NCBI RefSeq assembly: GCF_001698205.1
Contig: NZ_CP016591.1
Coordinates: 2,294,001 to 2,358,000 of the forward strand
Origin: Tsuneonella dongtanensis
GTDB lineage: Bacteria; Pseudomonadota; Alphaproteobacteria; Sphingomonadales; Sphingomonadaceae
DNA length: 64,000 nt
Direction of reading: 5' to 3'
Positions 16,900 to 25,293 of this stretch are shown piece by piece. Numbering within the stretch: position 1 is the first letter of the stretch; each line of letters begins with the position of its first letter. The notes beneath the pieces are model-generated. The model was given only the letters and a program-made list of their open reading frames with translations, was not told the DNA's origin and searched no databases. The translations under genes and the position numbers were made by a program.

Positions 16900-18546
16900 T
16901 CACATATTCGGATAGTTCGGCCCGCCGCCACCTTCGGGGGTGACCCAGGTGATGTTCTGGTTGGGGTCCTTGATGTCGCAAGTCTTGCAGTGGACGCAGT
17001 TCTGCGAGTTGATCTGGTATTTCGGCGCGCCGGTGGCCTCGTCGACCAGCCATTCGTAGACGCCCGCCGGACAGTAGAACTGCGAGGGGCCGCCGTAGAC
17101 GCCAAGCTCGCTGCGCTTCTGCAGATCCATGTCCTTGACCTTGAGGTGGACCGGCTGGTCCTCGGCATGGTTGGTGTAGCTGAAGCTGACGCTGGTCAGG
17201 CGGTCGAAGCTGATCACCCCGTCGGGCTTGGGATAGGCGATCTTCGGGAACAGGTCGGCGCGACCGGTCAGCTCGTAGTCGGGCTCGTGCTTCATCGCCG
17301 GGATGATCGGCAGCTTGAGATAGCGCAGCCACATGTCGAGGCCGGCGATCACGGTGCCGATGTCGCCGCCGAACTTGGCGACCGCGGGCTGCGCGTTCTG
17401 CACCAGCTTGAGCTCGGTCGCGATCCAGCTGTCGCGGACCGCCGCGTCGTAGTCCATCAGCGCGGTCTTTTCCTCGCCCCGACCAATGGCCGCCACGATG
17501 CTCTCGGCGGCGAGCATGCCGCTCTTCATCGCAGTGTGGCTGCCCTTGATGCGCGGCACGTTCACGAACCCGGCCGCGCAGCCAATCAGCGCGCCGCCGG
17601 GAAACGCGAGCTTCGGCACGCTCTGCCAGCCGCCCTCGTTGATCGCCCGCGCCCCATAGGCCACGCGCTTGCCGCCCTCGAGGTATTCGCGGATCGCCGG
17701 GTGCTGCTTCCAGCGCTGGAATTCTTGGAACGGGCTGACCCACGGGTTGCGGTAGTCGAGCGCGGTGACGAACCCGAGCGCGACCTGGCCGTTCGCCTGG
17801 TGGTAGAGGAACCCGCCGCCCCAGCTCTCGCTTTCGGAAAGGGGCCAGCCCTGGGTGTGGATCACCCGGCCGGGAACGTGCTTGTCGGGATCGATGTCCC
17901 ACAGTTCCTTGATACCAAGCCCGTAGACCTGCGGCTGGCAATCCGCCTCGAGGTCGAACCTGGCCTTCATCTGCTTGGTCAGGTTGCCGCGCGCGCCTTC
18001 GGCGAGGAGCGTGTACTTGGCGTGGATCTCCATGCCGGGCTGATAATCGGGCTTGTGCGAACCATCCGCCGCCACGCCCATGTCCTGCGTGACGACACCG
18101 CTGACGATTCCATCCTCGGAAATGATGATTTCAGCCGCCGGGAAGCCGGGGAAAATCATCACCCCCAACGCTTCGGCCTGCTCCGCCAGCCAGCGGCACA
18201 TGTTGCCGAGGCTGCCGGTGTAGCACCCGTCGTTCGACATGAAGGGCGGCATCATCAGGTGCGGCAGGCTCGTCTTGCCATTCTTCGAGAGCACCCAGTG
18301 CCAGTTGTCGGTGACCGGGGTCTGCGCCATCGGGCAGCTATCGCGCCACTCGGGCAGAAGCTCGTCGAGCGCCTTCGGATCGACCACCGCGCCCGACAGG
18401 ATGTGCGCCCCGATCTCGCTGCCCTTTTCGAGCACCACGACCTCGAGTGCATCGTTGAGCTGCTTCAGCCGGATCGCCGCGGCCAGGCCCGCCGGGCCTC
18501 CACCGACGATCACCACGTCGCACGGCATCGATTCGCGTTCGCTCAT
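16900..18546 (-). CDS. Electron transfer flavoprotein-ubiquinone oxidoreductase
   Basis: This 548-residue membrane-associated flavoprotein passes electrons from ETF, and so from acyl-CoA dehydrogenases, to ubiquinone. The FAD-binding motif VVIVGGGPAGLAAAIRLK is near the N-terminus, followed by the ETF-QO signatures GAHILSGAVVDPKAL and GCAAGFVNVPRIKGSHTAM. A C-terminal [4Fe-4S] domain is present (CPAGVYEW, then NCVHCKTCDIKDP). MSERESMPCD is chosen as start since the longer frame lacks family similarity. It serves the several acyl-CoA dehydrogenases of this window. Confidence 0.96.
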   Translation of the reverse strand: MSERESMPCDVVIVGGGPAGLAAAIRLKQLNDALEVVVLEKGSEIGAHILSGAVVDPKALDELLPEWRDSCPMAQTPVTDNWHWVLSKNGKTSLPHLMMPPFMSNDGCYTGSLGNMCRWLAEQAEALGVMIFPGFPAAEIIISEDGIVSGVVTQDMGVAADGSHKPDYQPGMEIHAKYTLLAEGARGNLTKQMKARFDLEADCQPQVYGLGIKELWDIDPDKHVPGRVIHTQGWPLSESESWGGGFLYHQANGQVALGFVTALDYRNPWVSPFQEFQRWKQHPAIREYLEGGKRVAYGARAINEGGWQSVPKLAFPGGALIGCAAGFVNVPRIKGSHTAMKSGMLAAESIVAAIGRGEEKTALMDYDAAVRDSWIATELKLVQNAQPAVAKFGGDIGTVIAGLDMWLRYLKLPIIPAMKHEPDYELTGRADLFPKIAYPKPDGVISFDRLTSVSFSYTNHAEDQPVHLKVKDMDLQKRSELGVYGGPSQFYCPAGVYEWLVDEATGAPKYQINSQNCVHCKTCDIKDPNQNITWVTPEGGGGPNYPNM

Positions 18547-18621
18547 TGCCTGTCGGCTCCCCGTTGGAATGTCGGGGAAACGCTTGATTGCAGCGCGGGG
18601 GCAGGTCAAGACCCATGTCCC

Positions 18622-19401
18622 GTGGACAAGCCTGCTTCCCATCCCCTGGCCAGTGATATTGCCGCCGTGCTCGACTGGTGGCGCGAAGCGGGCGTCGACG
18701 CGGTGTTTCGCGACGATCCGCACGCGTGGCTGACCGATCCCGACGCAGCAGCAGAGGAGCCAATAGAGGCTCCCCAGCGGCGGATCGCCGACGAGGTGCC
18801 GCCCATCGCGCTCGAGCCGACCATCGGCGGCCCCCGCGAAAGCTGGCCGACCGATCTCGCGGCTTTCCAGCGTTGGTGGCTTGCCGAACCGTCGCTCGAC
18901 GAAGGCGGCCTATCCCCGCGCATTGCACCCGCCGGGGAAGCGGGAGCGGACCTCATGGTCCTTGTCGCCATGCCCGAGGAGATGGACCGGGAAACGCTGC
19001 TGTCCGGCCCGCATGGCAAGCTGCTCGACGGGTTCCTGCGCGCGGCCGGGCTGCCTGGCGAAAAGGTCTACAAGGCCGCGGTCCTCCCCCGGCACACCCC
19101 GCTTGCCGACTGGGCACAGATCGAGCGACAGGGCATGGGCGAACTCCTCGCCCACCACGTCGCCCTCGTGCGCCCGAAGCGACTGTTGGTCTTCGGACGG
19201 AACATCCTGCCGCTTTGCGGGCACGATCCAGCGCAAGGCGCTCAAAAGTTACGTTCCTTTAACCATGAAGGCGGCAGGGTTCCTTCGCTGTTTGCAGCCG
19301 GGCTCGAACGGTTGCTCGGTAACGGGCAGCTCCGGGCGCGTCTCTGGCAGCACTGGCTGGATTGGACGGAAAGCGACACATGGCGCGAAGCCGACGGATA
19401 G
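18622..19401 (+). CDS. Uracil-DNA glycosylase superfamily-like protein with degenerate motifs
   Basis: The product is 259 residues long. Its order of elements (N-terminal WWREAGVD segment, LMVLVAMPEEMD where family 4/5 enzymes have their GEAPG motif, central KAAVLPRHTP, VRPKRLLVFGRN) is that of the UDG superfamily. The usual catalytic GE(A)PG and HPS motifs are replaced, so it may be inactive or have another substrate. The start is GTG (MDKPASHPLASD). It overlaps the lytic transglycosylase start by 22 bases and is divergent from ETF-QO. Confidence 0.7.
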   Translation: MDKPASHPLASDIAAVLDWWREAGVDAVFRDDPHAWLTDPDAAAEEPIEAPQRRIADEVPPIALEPTIGGPRESWPTDLAAFQRWWLAEPSLDEGGLSPRIAPAGEAGADLMVLVAMPEEMDRETLLSGPHGKLLDGFLRAAGLPGEKVYKAAVLPRHTPLADWAQIERQGMGELLAHHVALVRPKRLLVFGRNILPLCGHDPAQGAQKLRSFNHEGGRVPSLFAAGLERLLGNGQLRARLWQHWLDWTESDTWREADG

Positions 19402-21143
19402 CTGTACTCATCGCGAGCGCATTGGCCTGCACTTTTGCCTCGCCCGCTCTCGCCAATTCCAGCGCCGCCGAATATTTCCGCAACCGCGCCAATTCGACCA
19501 ACGTCCCCGAGCTGCTGAGCAAGTCGGAGCGCGACTGGTACAAGTCGCTGTTCTCGGCGATCGACGCCAAGGACTGGACCCGCGTCGACGCGATGTTCGC
19601 CGAGAAGGCGGACGGGCCGCTGCACCAGGTCGCGCGCGCAGAATATTTCCTCGATGCCGCGAGCCCGAAAGTCGAACTGCCGGCGATCGAGGCCTGGCTG
19701 TCGCAGGGCACTAGCCTGCCGCAAGCAGAGCAGATCGCCAATCTCGGCCTCAAGCGCGGTCTCACCGCGATGCCCGGCCTGCCTGCCGAGCAACGCCTCG
19801 TCCCGCAGGGCTACGCCCCGCGCCGCGTTCTTCCCTCGGCGGTCGACGACGGAACGATGCCTGCGACGGTCAAGGCGGCCATCCTGGAGCGGATCAAGAA
19901 CGACGACCCGTCCGGCGCTCGCGTACTACTCGACGGTGTCGACGCTTCCCTGTCGAGCGCAGCCCGGGCCGAATGGCGCCAGCGCGTCGCCTGGAGCTAT
20001 TACATCGAGAATCAGGATGCCGCCGCCCTGGCGATGGCGAACACGGTCCGCGAAGGCGGCAGCGGCGCCTGGGTGGGCGAAGGCGACTGGGCCGCCGGCC
20101 TTGCGGCGTGGCGCCTGAACGACTGCGCAGGCGCGGCCGATGCTTTCCAGCGGGCGGCGCTCTCAGCGCAGAATCCCGAGCTCAATGCCGCCGCCTATTA
20201 CTGGGCGAGCCGTGCGAACGTGCGTTGCCGCCAGCCCGAAAAGGCCGCCGAGCAACTGCGCGGCGCGGCCCGGATGGACGAGACGCTTTACGGCATGCTG
20301 GCACGCGAAGCCCTGGGGCAGGAGCTTCCGGGCGGAAAGCGCACCGCGGACTTCGATCTCGGCGACTGGCAACGGCTGCGCGATCAGCCCAACGTCCGCA
20401 CGGCGGTTGCCCTTTCGGAAATCGGCCGCGATGCCCTTGCCGACGAAGTGCTGCGCCACGAGGCCCGGATCGGCCCGGCGAGCGAATACGACGCCCTGAG
20501 CCGCCTTGCGCGCGAACTCGGTCTGCCGTCGACCCAGTTGTGGATGTCGGCCAATGCTCCGCGCGGAGCCCGGGCGGAATACGCACTGCGATATCCGGCG
20601 CCGCGCTGGCAGCCTTCGAACGGCTGGAAGGTCGACCCGGCGCTGGCCTTTGCGCACGCGCTGCAGGAATCACGCTTTCAGGCCGGCGCCGTCAGCCCCG
20701 CAGGCGCGCGCGGGCTGATGCAGATCATGCCTGCAGCGGCGAAAGACCACTCGGGCAGCCTTGGTTACAGCGGCAGCCCGAGCGATCTTAACAAGCCCGA
20801 GGTCAATCTGGCGTTTGGCCAGCGACACCTTTCGATGCTGCGCGACAGCGCGGCGACCGGCGGGCTGCTTCCCAAGATCATGGCGGCCTACAACGCAGGT
20901 CTCAGCCCGATCACCCGCTGGAACAGCGAGATCAACGACCAGGGCGATCCGCTGCTCTACATGGAAAGCATCCCCTATTGGGAAACGCGCGGCTACGTCG
21001 GCATCGTGATGCGCAACTACTGGATGTACGAGCGGCAGGCAGGCGTCGGTTCCGAAAGTCGCAAGGCGCTGGCGCAGGGAATGTGGCCGACCTTCCCCGA
21101 GCTTTCGGGTGCGCGAGCAGTTCGCCTGAGCAGCAACCGCTGA
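19380..21143 (+). CDS. Soluble lytic murein transglycosylase (Slt70-like)
   Basis: This 587-residue periplasmic enzyme cleaves the MurNAc-GlcNAc bond of peptidoglycan with formation of 1,6-anhydroMurNAc. A cleavable signal peptide ends ASPALANS. A long helical, TPR-like region spans about residues 30-400, followed by the SLT domain. Catalytic Glu is about E430 (HALQESRF), then SPAGARGLMQIMP, and later AYNAGLSPITRW. MARSRRIAV is preferred to a start six codons earlier because it directly opens the signal peptide. It overlaps moaB by one base (TGATG). Confidence 0.95.
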   Translation: MARSRRIAVLIASALACTFASPALANSSAAEYFRNRANSTNVPELLSKSERDWYKSLFSAIDAKDWTRVDAMFAEKADGPLHQVARAEYFLDAASPKVELPAIEAWLSQGTSLPQAEQIANLGLKRGLTAMPGLPAEQRLVPQGYAPRRVLPSAVDDGTMPATVKAAILERIKNDDPSGARVLLDGVDASLSSAARAEWRQRVAWSYYIENQDAAALAMANTVREGGSGAWVGEGDWAAGLAAWRLNDCAGAADAFQRAALSAQNPELNAAAYYWASRANVRCRQPEKAAEQLRGAARMDETLYGMLAREALGQELPGGKRTADFDLGDWQRLRDQPNVRTAVALSEIGRDALADEVLRHEARIGPASEYDALSRLARELGLPSTQLWMSANAPRGARAEYALRYPAPRWQPSNGWKVDPALAFAHALQESRFQAGAVSPAGARGLMQIMPAAAKDHSGSLGYSGSPSDLNKPEVNLAFGQRHLSMLRDSAATGGLLPKIMAAYNAGLSPITRWNSEINDQGDPLLYMESIPYWETRGYVGIVMRNYWMYERQAGVGSESRKALAQGMWPTFPELSGARAVRLSSNR

Positions 21144-21670
21144 TGGCGGTCGATCCCGACCGGCCGTTCAGGCCGATCAATATCGCCGTACTGACCGTTT
21201 CCGACACCCGCACTGTCGCCGACGATACCAGCGGCGACATCCTTGCCGAGCGTGTGCGGTCCGCCGGCCACAAGCTGGTCGCTCGTGCCATCGAAAAGGA
21301 CGATGCGACCATCCTCGCCAATCGCCTCAATACGTGGATCGACGACCCCCAGGTCGATGCCATCGTGACGACCGGCGGGACCGGCCTGACCGGCCGCGAC
21401 GTGACGCCGGAGGCGCTCGACCGCGTGAAGGACAAGGAGATCCCCGGCTTCGGCGAGCTGTTCCGCATGATCAGCTATCGATCGATCGGCACCAGCACTG
21501 TCCAGAGCCGCGCGATGGCGGTCGTCGCGCGCGGAACCTACATCTTCGCGCTGCCCGGCTCCAACGGCGCGGTGAAGGATGGCTGGGACGGCATCCTCGC
21601 CGAGCAACTCGACAGCCGCAACCGCCCCTGCAACTTCGTGGACCTTATGCCGAGGTTGCAGGAATCCTGA
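21143..21670 (+). CDS. moaB: Molybdenum cofactor biosynthesis protein B
   Basis: This 175-residue protein of the MoaB/Mog family binds molybdopterin. Motifs are LTVSDTRTVADDTSGD, the molybdopterin-binding VTTGGTGLTGRDVTPEAL, and the C-terminal ALPGSNGAVKDGWD. Length fits MoaB rather than the two-domain MoeA. It is translationally coupled at both ends by TGATG overlaps. No other moa genes are in the window. Confidence 0.95.
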   Translation: MAVDPDRPFRPINIAVLTVSDTRTVADDTSGDILAERVRSAGHKLVARAIEKDDATILANRLNTWIDDPQVDAIVTTGGTGLTGRDVTPEALDRVKDKEIPGFGELFRMISYRSIGTSTVQSRAMAVVARGTYIFALPGSNGAVKDGWDGILAEQLDSRNRPCNFVDLMPRLQES

Positions 21671-22299
21671 TGGCGGCGCGGCCGAGCAACCGGTTCGTGC
21701 GCAAGGCCATTCGCGAGGTAATGGAGCCGCAACTCTCGGCTTGCGGCTTCTCCGGACCGTATCCCGAGTTCAAGCGGACCTGGAGGGACGAATTGCATTT
21801 CGTCTGGTTCTCGACAGCCAAATACGGCGGATCGTTCGCGTTCCAGGGAGCGCGTGCGCCGCGCGGTCCGTTCAAACACTGGGACGGAAAGATCATTCCC
21901 GAAACGGAATTGCGGTTCGCTCACACCAACTTCGATGATCGCGCATCGGTTGAACGAATGATCGACTTGTGCCTGCTCGACCGGTCGGTCGTGTCCCGGA
22001 GCGTCGGCGGTTTCGAGTATGCGCACTTTGTCCACGATGAAGGGTCATGTCGCGCGCTCGTGCAAGAGGCCGCTTCGGCCTTGCCCCGTTTGATCCGCTG
22101 GCTCGAAACGCGCGAACCGGGCCCCGGCATTTCGGCTCCCGGCCACAGGCTCCGCAGCGCTTACTCCAAACAACTGAGCTGGCACATGGCCTGTGGCATG
22201 GTCGGTGCGTTCGACATCCGTGGGGTCAGGCCCGAGGTTCCGGGCCGCGACACTACCGAACTATCGCAGGCCGCCCCCGAATACTCTGGCTCCGCGTAG
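21670..22299 (+). CDS. Hypothetical protein (possible DUF4304-like)
   Basis: The product is 209 residues long, and its ATG overlaps the moaB stop by one base. The N-terminal half (AIREVMEPQLSACGF, then a Tyr/Trp/Phe-rich beta pattern) resembles DUF4304 proteins of unknown function, but the match is weak. No signal peptide, membrane segment or catalytic motif is evident. Its position suggests translation together with moaB, not necessarily a shared role. Confidence 0.65.
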   Translation: MAARPSNRFVRKAIREVMEPQLSACGFSGPYPEFKRTWRDELHFVWFSTAKYGGSFAFQGARAPRGPFKHWDGKIIPETELRFAHTNFDDRASVERMIDLCLLDRSVVSRSVGGFEYAHFVHDEGSCRALVQEAASALPRLIRWLETREPGPGISAPGHRLRSAYSKQLSWHMACGMVGAFDIRGVRPEVPGRDTTELSQAAPEYSGSA

Positions 22300-22315
22300 C
22301 TGGATCACCCGGGTT

Positions 22316-22330
22316 GTTCCATGTATGTTC
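22316..22330 (+). promoter_or_regulatory. Possible LexA (SOS) box, GTTC-N7-GTTC
   Basis: GTTC at 22316-22319 and GTTC at 22327-22330 are separated by seven bases, the direct-repeat form of the alphaproteobacterial LexA box. It ends 6 bases before the likely ATG of the radical SAM gene. One or two such matches are expected by chance in a window of this size, so only the position lends it weight. Confidence 0.35.
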
Positions 22331-22336
22331 TCATGC

Positions 22337-23422
22337 ATGGAACGGCGACTCGCTCCGGAAATCGCTGGCCGCGGCGCTCAGGGTTCGGCGGTGCCGACGC
22401 GTTTCGGCCTGGCAACGCGCGAGATCGACGGCGACTGGCGCGACCATATGGAGGCGCTCGACGGGCCACCGGTGAAGCTGCGCACTACCGTCACCGAAGA
22501 GAATCCCAAGACGATCCTCAGCTTCAACACGTCCCCCGACATCCCGTTCGACCGCTCGATCAACGCCTATCGCGGGTGTGAGCATGGGTGCGTCTATTGC
22601 TTTGCGCGGCCAACCCATGCGTACCACGACCTTTCACCCGGACTGGACTTCGAAACGAAGCTGTTCGCCAAGCCCGACGCGGCGCGGTTGCTGCGCGAAA
22701 CGCTGGCGAAGCCGCGCTACCGGCCGAAACCGATAGCGATGGGGACCAACACGGACCCCTACCAACCGATCGAGCGGCGCTATCGCATCACCCGGCAGGT
22801 TCTTGAGGTGTGCCTCGACGCGCGCCATCCGGTGACGATCACGACCAAGTCCGACCGGGTCATCGACGATCTCGATATCCTCGCCGAGATGGCCAGGCGG
22901 CGTCTTGTCGCGGTTTGCGTATCGGTCACGACGCTCGATCCGAAGCTGTCGGGGAAGCTCGAGCCACGCGCCGCCGCCCCCGCCAAGCGCCTTGCCGCCC
23001 TTGGGAGGCTGGTCGAGGCCGGGGTGCCGGCACATTGTTCGGTCGCGCCGATTATCCCCGCCATCACCGACGGTTTCATGGAGGACATCGTCGCCCGCGC
23101 AGCTGCCTTGGGAGTCCGCTCGGCAGGCTGGATTCCGCTCCGCCTGCCGCACGAGGTGGCGCCGCTGTTCCTCGAGTGGCTCTCGGTCCACTTTCCCGAG
23201 CGGGGCGACAAGGTGATGGGGATCGTCCGCTCGATCCGCGGCGGCAGGGACAACGATCCGGATTTCTTCACCCGCATGAAACCCTCGGGGGTCTGGGCGG
23301 ACCTCTTCCGCGCACGTTTCGCCCTCGCCTGCAAAAGGGCCGGGATCGGCAAGGAACGGTTCGAGCTCGACTGCACGAAATTCCGGCCACCGGAAACAGG
23401 CGGCCAGATGCGACTCCTTTAG
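22337..23422 (+). CDS. PA0069-family radical SAM protein
   Basis: This 361-residue radical SAM enzyme is of the PA0069/SplB-related family. The [4Fe-4S] motif is CEHGCVYCFAR (CxxxCxxC), preceded by the family N-terminus IAGRGAQGSAVPTRF. A run AMGTNTDPYQPIERR follows the cluster domain. Function is not established; related proteins are sometimes annotated as DNA repair photolyase. ATG at 22337 (MERRLAPEIAGRG) fits the family better than the ATG four codons upstream, but neither has a good ribosome-binding site, so a leaderless or weakly translated message is possible. Confidence 0.9.
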   Translation: MERRLAPEIAGRGAQGSAVPTRFGLATREIDGDWRDHMEALDGPPVKLRTTVTEENPKTILSFNTSPDIPFDRSINAYRGCEHGCVYCFARPTHAYHDLSPGLDFETKLFAKPDAARLLRETLAKPRYRPKPIAMGTNTDPYQPIERRYRITRQVLEVCLDARHPVTITTKSDRVIDDLDILAEMARRRLVAVCVSVTTLDPKLSGKLEPRAAAPAKRLAALGRLVEAGVPAHCSVAPIIPAITDGFMEDIVARAAALGVRSAGWIPLRLPHEVAPLFLEWLSVHFPERGDKVMGIVRSIRGGRDNDPDFFTRMKPSGVWADLFRARFALACKRAGIGKERFELDCTKFRPPETGGQMRLL

Positions 23423-23488
23423 TGCGTTAATCCAATTTTCGGCTCGCAAAGCTAGGAAATCGCGGCACCTTTTCCGGAGTCGCAACTC

Positions 23489-24475
23489 ATGAAGAACCTG
23501 TCTTCCGCCCTTCTCCTGGGGGCATCCGTCCTGCTCGCTTCGTGTGGAGGCGGGTCCGGCGAATCGACGGGTCCAGTGGCCGTCACGCCCGCGCCCTCGC
23601 CCTCGCCTAGCCCCTCTCCATCGCCCACACCGACCCCCGCTGCGACCTACAAGCCGGTGTACGATTTCTCGGCCGACTTCCGATATGCACTCATTGCGGC
23701 GGCGGTCGAGCGGGTCGGAACGATCTCGGCCGGACAATTCGTCCAGTCGAGCGAGGGTCGATCGGTCGATGCGCGCGCCGTGGACCAGTTCCTGTCATGG
23801 AACCGGGCGAGCGAAATGATCGCGCTCGACTACGGCGGGGCGGTGTCCAGCTTCGGCCCGAACCTGCTGGCGAGCGAGACGGTCGGCGGGCGCCAGTGGC
23901 GACTCCTGCAGAACACACCCTACGTCGATGAAACGCTTACCGTGTCGGCGACGACATCGACCGCCAGCCTGGTATCGAGCGAATCAATCCTGCTCGTGCG
24001 ACAGGCGCGCGATTACGATGTCAGCGATGGTACAGGACGACGCGTGAAGGCAGACCGCTACGCCATCGGAGGCGCAACGACGATCGCAGGCGACCTCCCT
24101 TCCAGCGGGCAGGTCGGGTACCGTTTTACGGCGATCTCGACATCGCCAACTCGCGACGGAGCGGGCGGGTTCGGAACGACGGCCGATGCAGTGTTCGATT
24201 TTGGCGCGACAAACTTCGTGCTCGACCTGCCGCTCGTCCAGGGTTCGACGGTGGGTGGCAATCAGCCTGTGCGGATCAACGTACGGCTGCGCGGCACCTA
24301 CGTGCCCTCGACCGGTCGTTTCGAGGGCACCGCCGAAAGCCCCGATTCCGATTACACGGGGACGTTCGCGGGTGCGATGTTCGGCCCCCGCGCGCGGCAG
24401 ATCGGGATCGTCTTCGTGATCGGGAGCCCGACCCGGCAGAGCGTCGTCGGGTCGCTCACCGGGTTGCGAAGTTAA
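23489..24475 (+). CDS. Surface lipoprotein with TbpB-like C-terminal beta-barrel
   Basis: The product is 328 residues long. GGAG lies 9 bases before the ATG. The signal peptide ends in lipobox LLASC. A linker of Pro-Ser and Pro-Thr repeats (about residues 33-52) then precedes a beta-rich domain. The C-terminal GTFAGAMFGPRARQIGIVF is like the conserved end of transferrin-binding-protein-B-type barrels (slam-dependent or heme/metal-binding lipoproteins). The ligand cannot be predicted; no TonB receptor or Slam gene is adjacent. Confidence 0.75.
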   Translation: MKNLSSALLLGASVLLASCGGGSGESTGPVAVTPAPSPSPSPSPSPTPTPAATYKPVYDFSADFRYALIAAAVERVGTISAGQFVQSSEGRSVDARAVDQFLSWNRASEMIALDYGGAVSSFGPNLLASETVGGRQWRLLQNTPYVDETLTVSATTSTASLVSSESILLVRQARDYDVSDGTGRRVKADRYAIGGATTIAGDLPSSGQVGYRFTAISTSPTRDGAGGFGTTADAVFDFGATNFVLDLPLVQGSTVGGNQPVRINVRLRGTYVPSTGRFEGTAESPDSDYTGTFAGAMFGPRARQIGIVFVIGSPTRQSVVGSLTGLRS

Positions 24476-24529
24476 CCCGGCTCGTTGGTCCGGTGGTCGA
24501 CCCTTGCCTCATTGGCCGGGGCGACTACC

Positions 24530-24778
24530 ATGCACCCGATGCCAAGCTGCCGGATCATCATGGTGCGCGGCACGGGGGCCGTGTCGGAGGACTGGGGCGA
24601 GTTCGACTTCGTCGCCCTGCCCTCGCCCGCCGATCGCCTTCAGGTGATCCGGGACGGGACCGAAAATTACGCGACGGTGCTGTCGGTTCACCACCAGCCT
24701 TCCCCCGTGGGCAGCGGTCATCCACCGATTGCAGAGGTCGTGGCGAAATGGACCGGATCGGGCGCGAAGCTCCGATAA
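24530..24778 (+). CDS. Small hypothetical protein
   Basis: This is an 82-residue protein with no recognised domain. It is rich in charged and turn residues, without a signal peptide or membrane segment. The ATG at 24530 or the one at 24539 is preferred over an upstream TTG. It is convergent with the acetyltransferase gene downstream. The coding call rests on the open frame and on sphingomonad-like codon use, so it remains tentative. Confidence 0.5.
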   Translation: MHPMPSCRIIMVRGTGAVSEDWGEFDFVALPSPADRLQVIRDGTENYATVLSVHHQPSPVGSGHPPIAEVVAKWTGSGAKLR

Positions 24779-24788
24779 CGTCGACGGG

Positions 24789-25289
24789 TCAGCCGAGCGC
24801 GCGCTGCATGTAGAGGGTGTCGAGTGTCCGCCCGAACTTGCGGCCCACGCCGCGCATCCGGCCGGCTTCCTCGAACCCCGCTTTCATATGGAGCGCGACG
24901 CTCGCCGGTTCGGCACCGCCGATGACCGCGATCATCTGCTCGAACCCGCAATGGTGTGCGGCATCGATCAGTGCGGCCAACAGGCTTGTGCCGACGCCCT
25001 GGCCCACCCGGTCGGGAGCGATGTAGATGCTGTCCTCGCACGTGTGCGCGTAGGCGGGTCGGTCGCGAAACTGGCTGGCGTAGGCGTAGCCCGTCACCGC
25101 GCCTTCCGACATCGCCACGAGGAAGGGCCACCCGCGCGAAACGATCGCACCGATCTTCTCGGTCCAGAAATGTACCGGAGGCGGCTCGGTGTCGAAGCTC
25201 GCGGTGCCGTGCAGCACGTGGTGTGCGTAAATCGCGGCAACGGCCTCCGCATCGTCCGGCGTGGCGGTGCGGATGGCCGTCGTCGTCAT
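24789..25289 (-). CDS. GNAT N-acetyltransferase, phosphinothricin-acetyltransferase-like
   Basis: This is a 166-residue single GNAT domain. The N-terminus IRTATPDDAEAVAAIYAHHV and the acetyl-CoA loop RVGQGVGTSLLAALI are typical of the Pat/YncA group, which acetylates methionine sulfoximine, phosphinothricin or related amino acids. It follows 4 bases after the acyl-CoA dehydrogenase stop, so it is probably its co-transcribed neighbour. Resistance to any compound is not implied. Confidence 0.9.
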   Translation of the reverse strand: MTTTAIRTATPDDAEAVAAIYAHHVLHGTASFDTEPPPVHFWTEKIGAIVSRGWPFLVAMSEGAVTGYAYASQFRDRPAYAHTCEDSIYIAPDRVGQGVGTSLLAALIDAAHHCGFEQMIAVIGGAEPASVALHMKAGFEEAGRMRGVGRKFGRTLDTLYMQRALG

Positions 25290-25293
25290 CGGA

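Noticed and set aside
16990-19401. Open frame of 803 codons on the plus strand running through the ETF-QO region
   Set aside because: The part before 18622 is antisense to ETF-QO, which has all its family motifs. Only the last 259 codons form a real gene.
24485-24529. TTG start for the small protein ending at 24778
   Set aside because: No ribosome-binding site, and the added residues show no feature. The ATG at 24530 is simpler.
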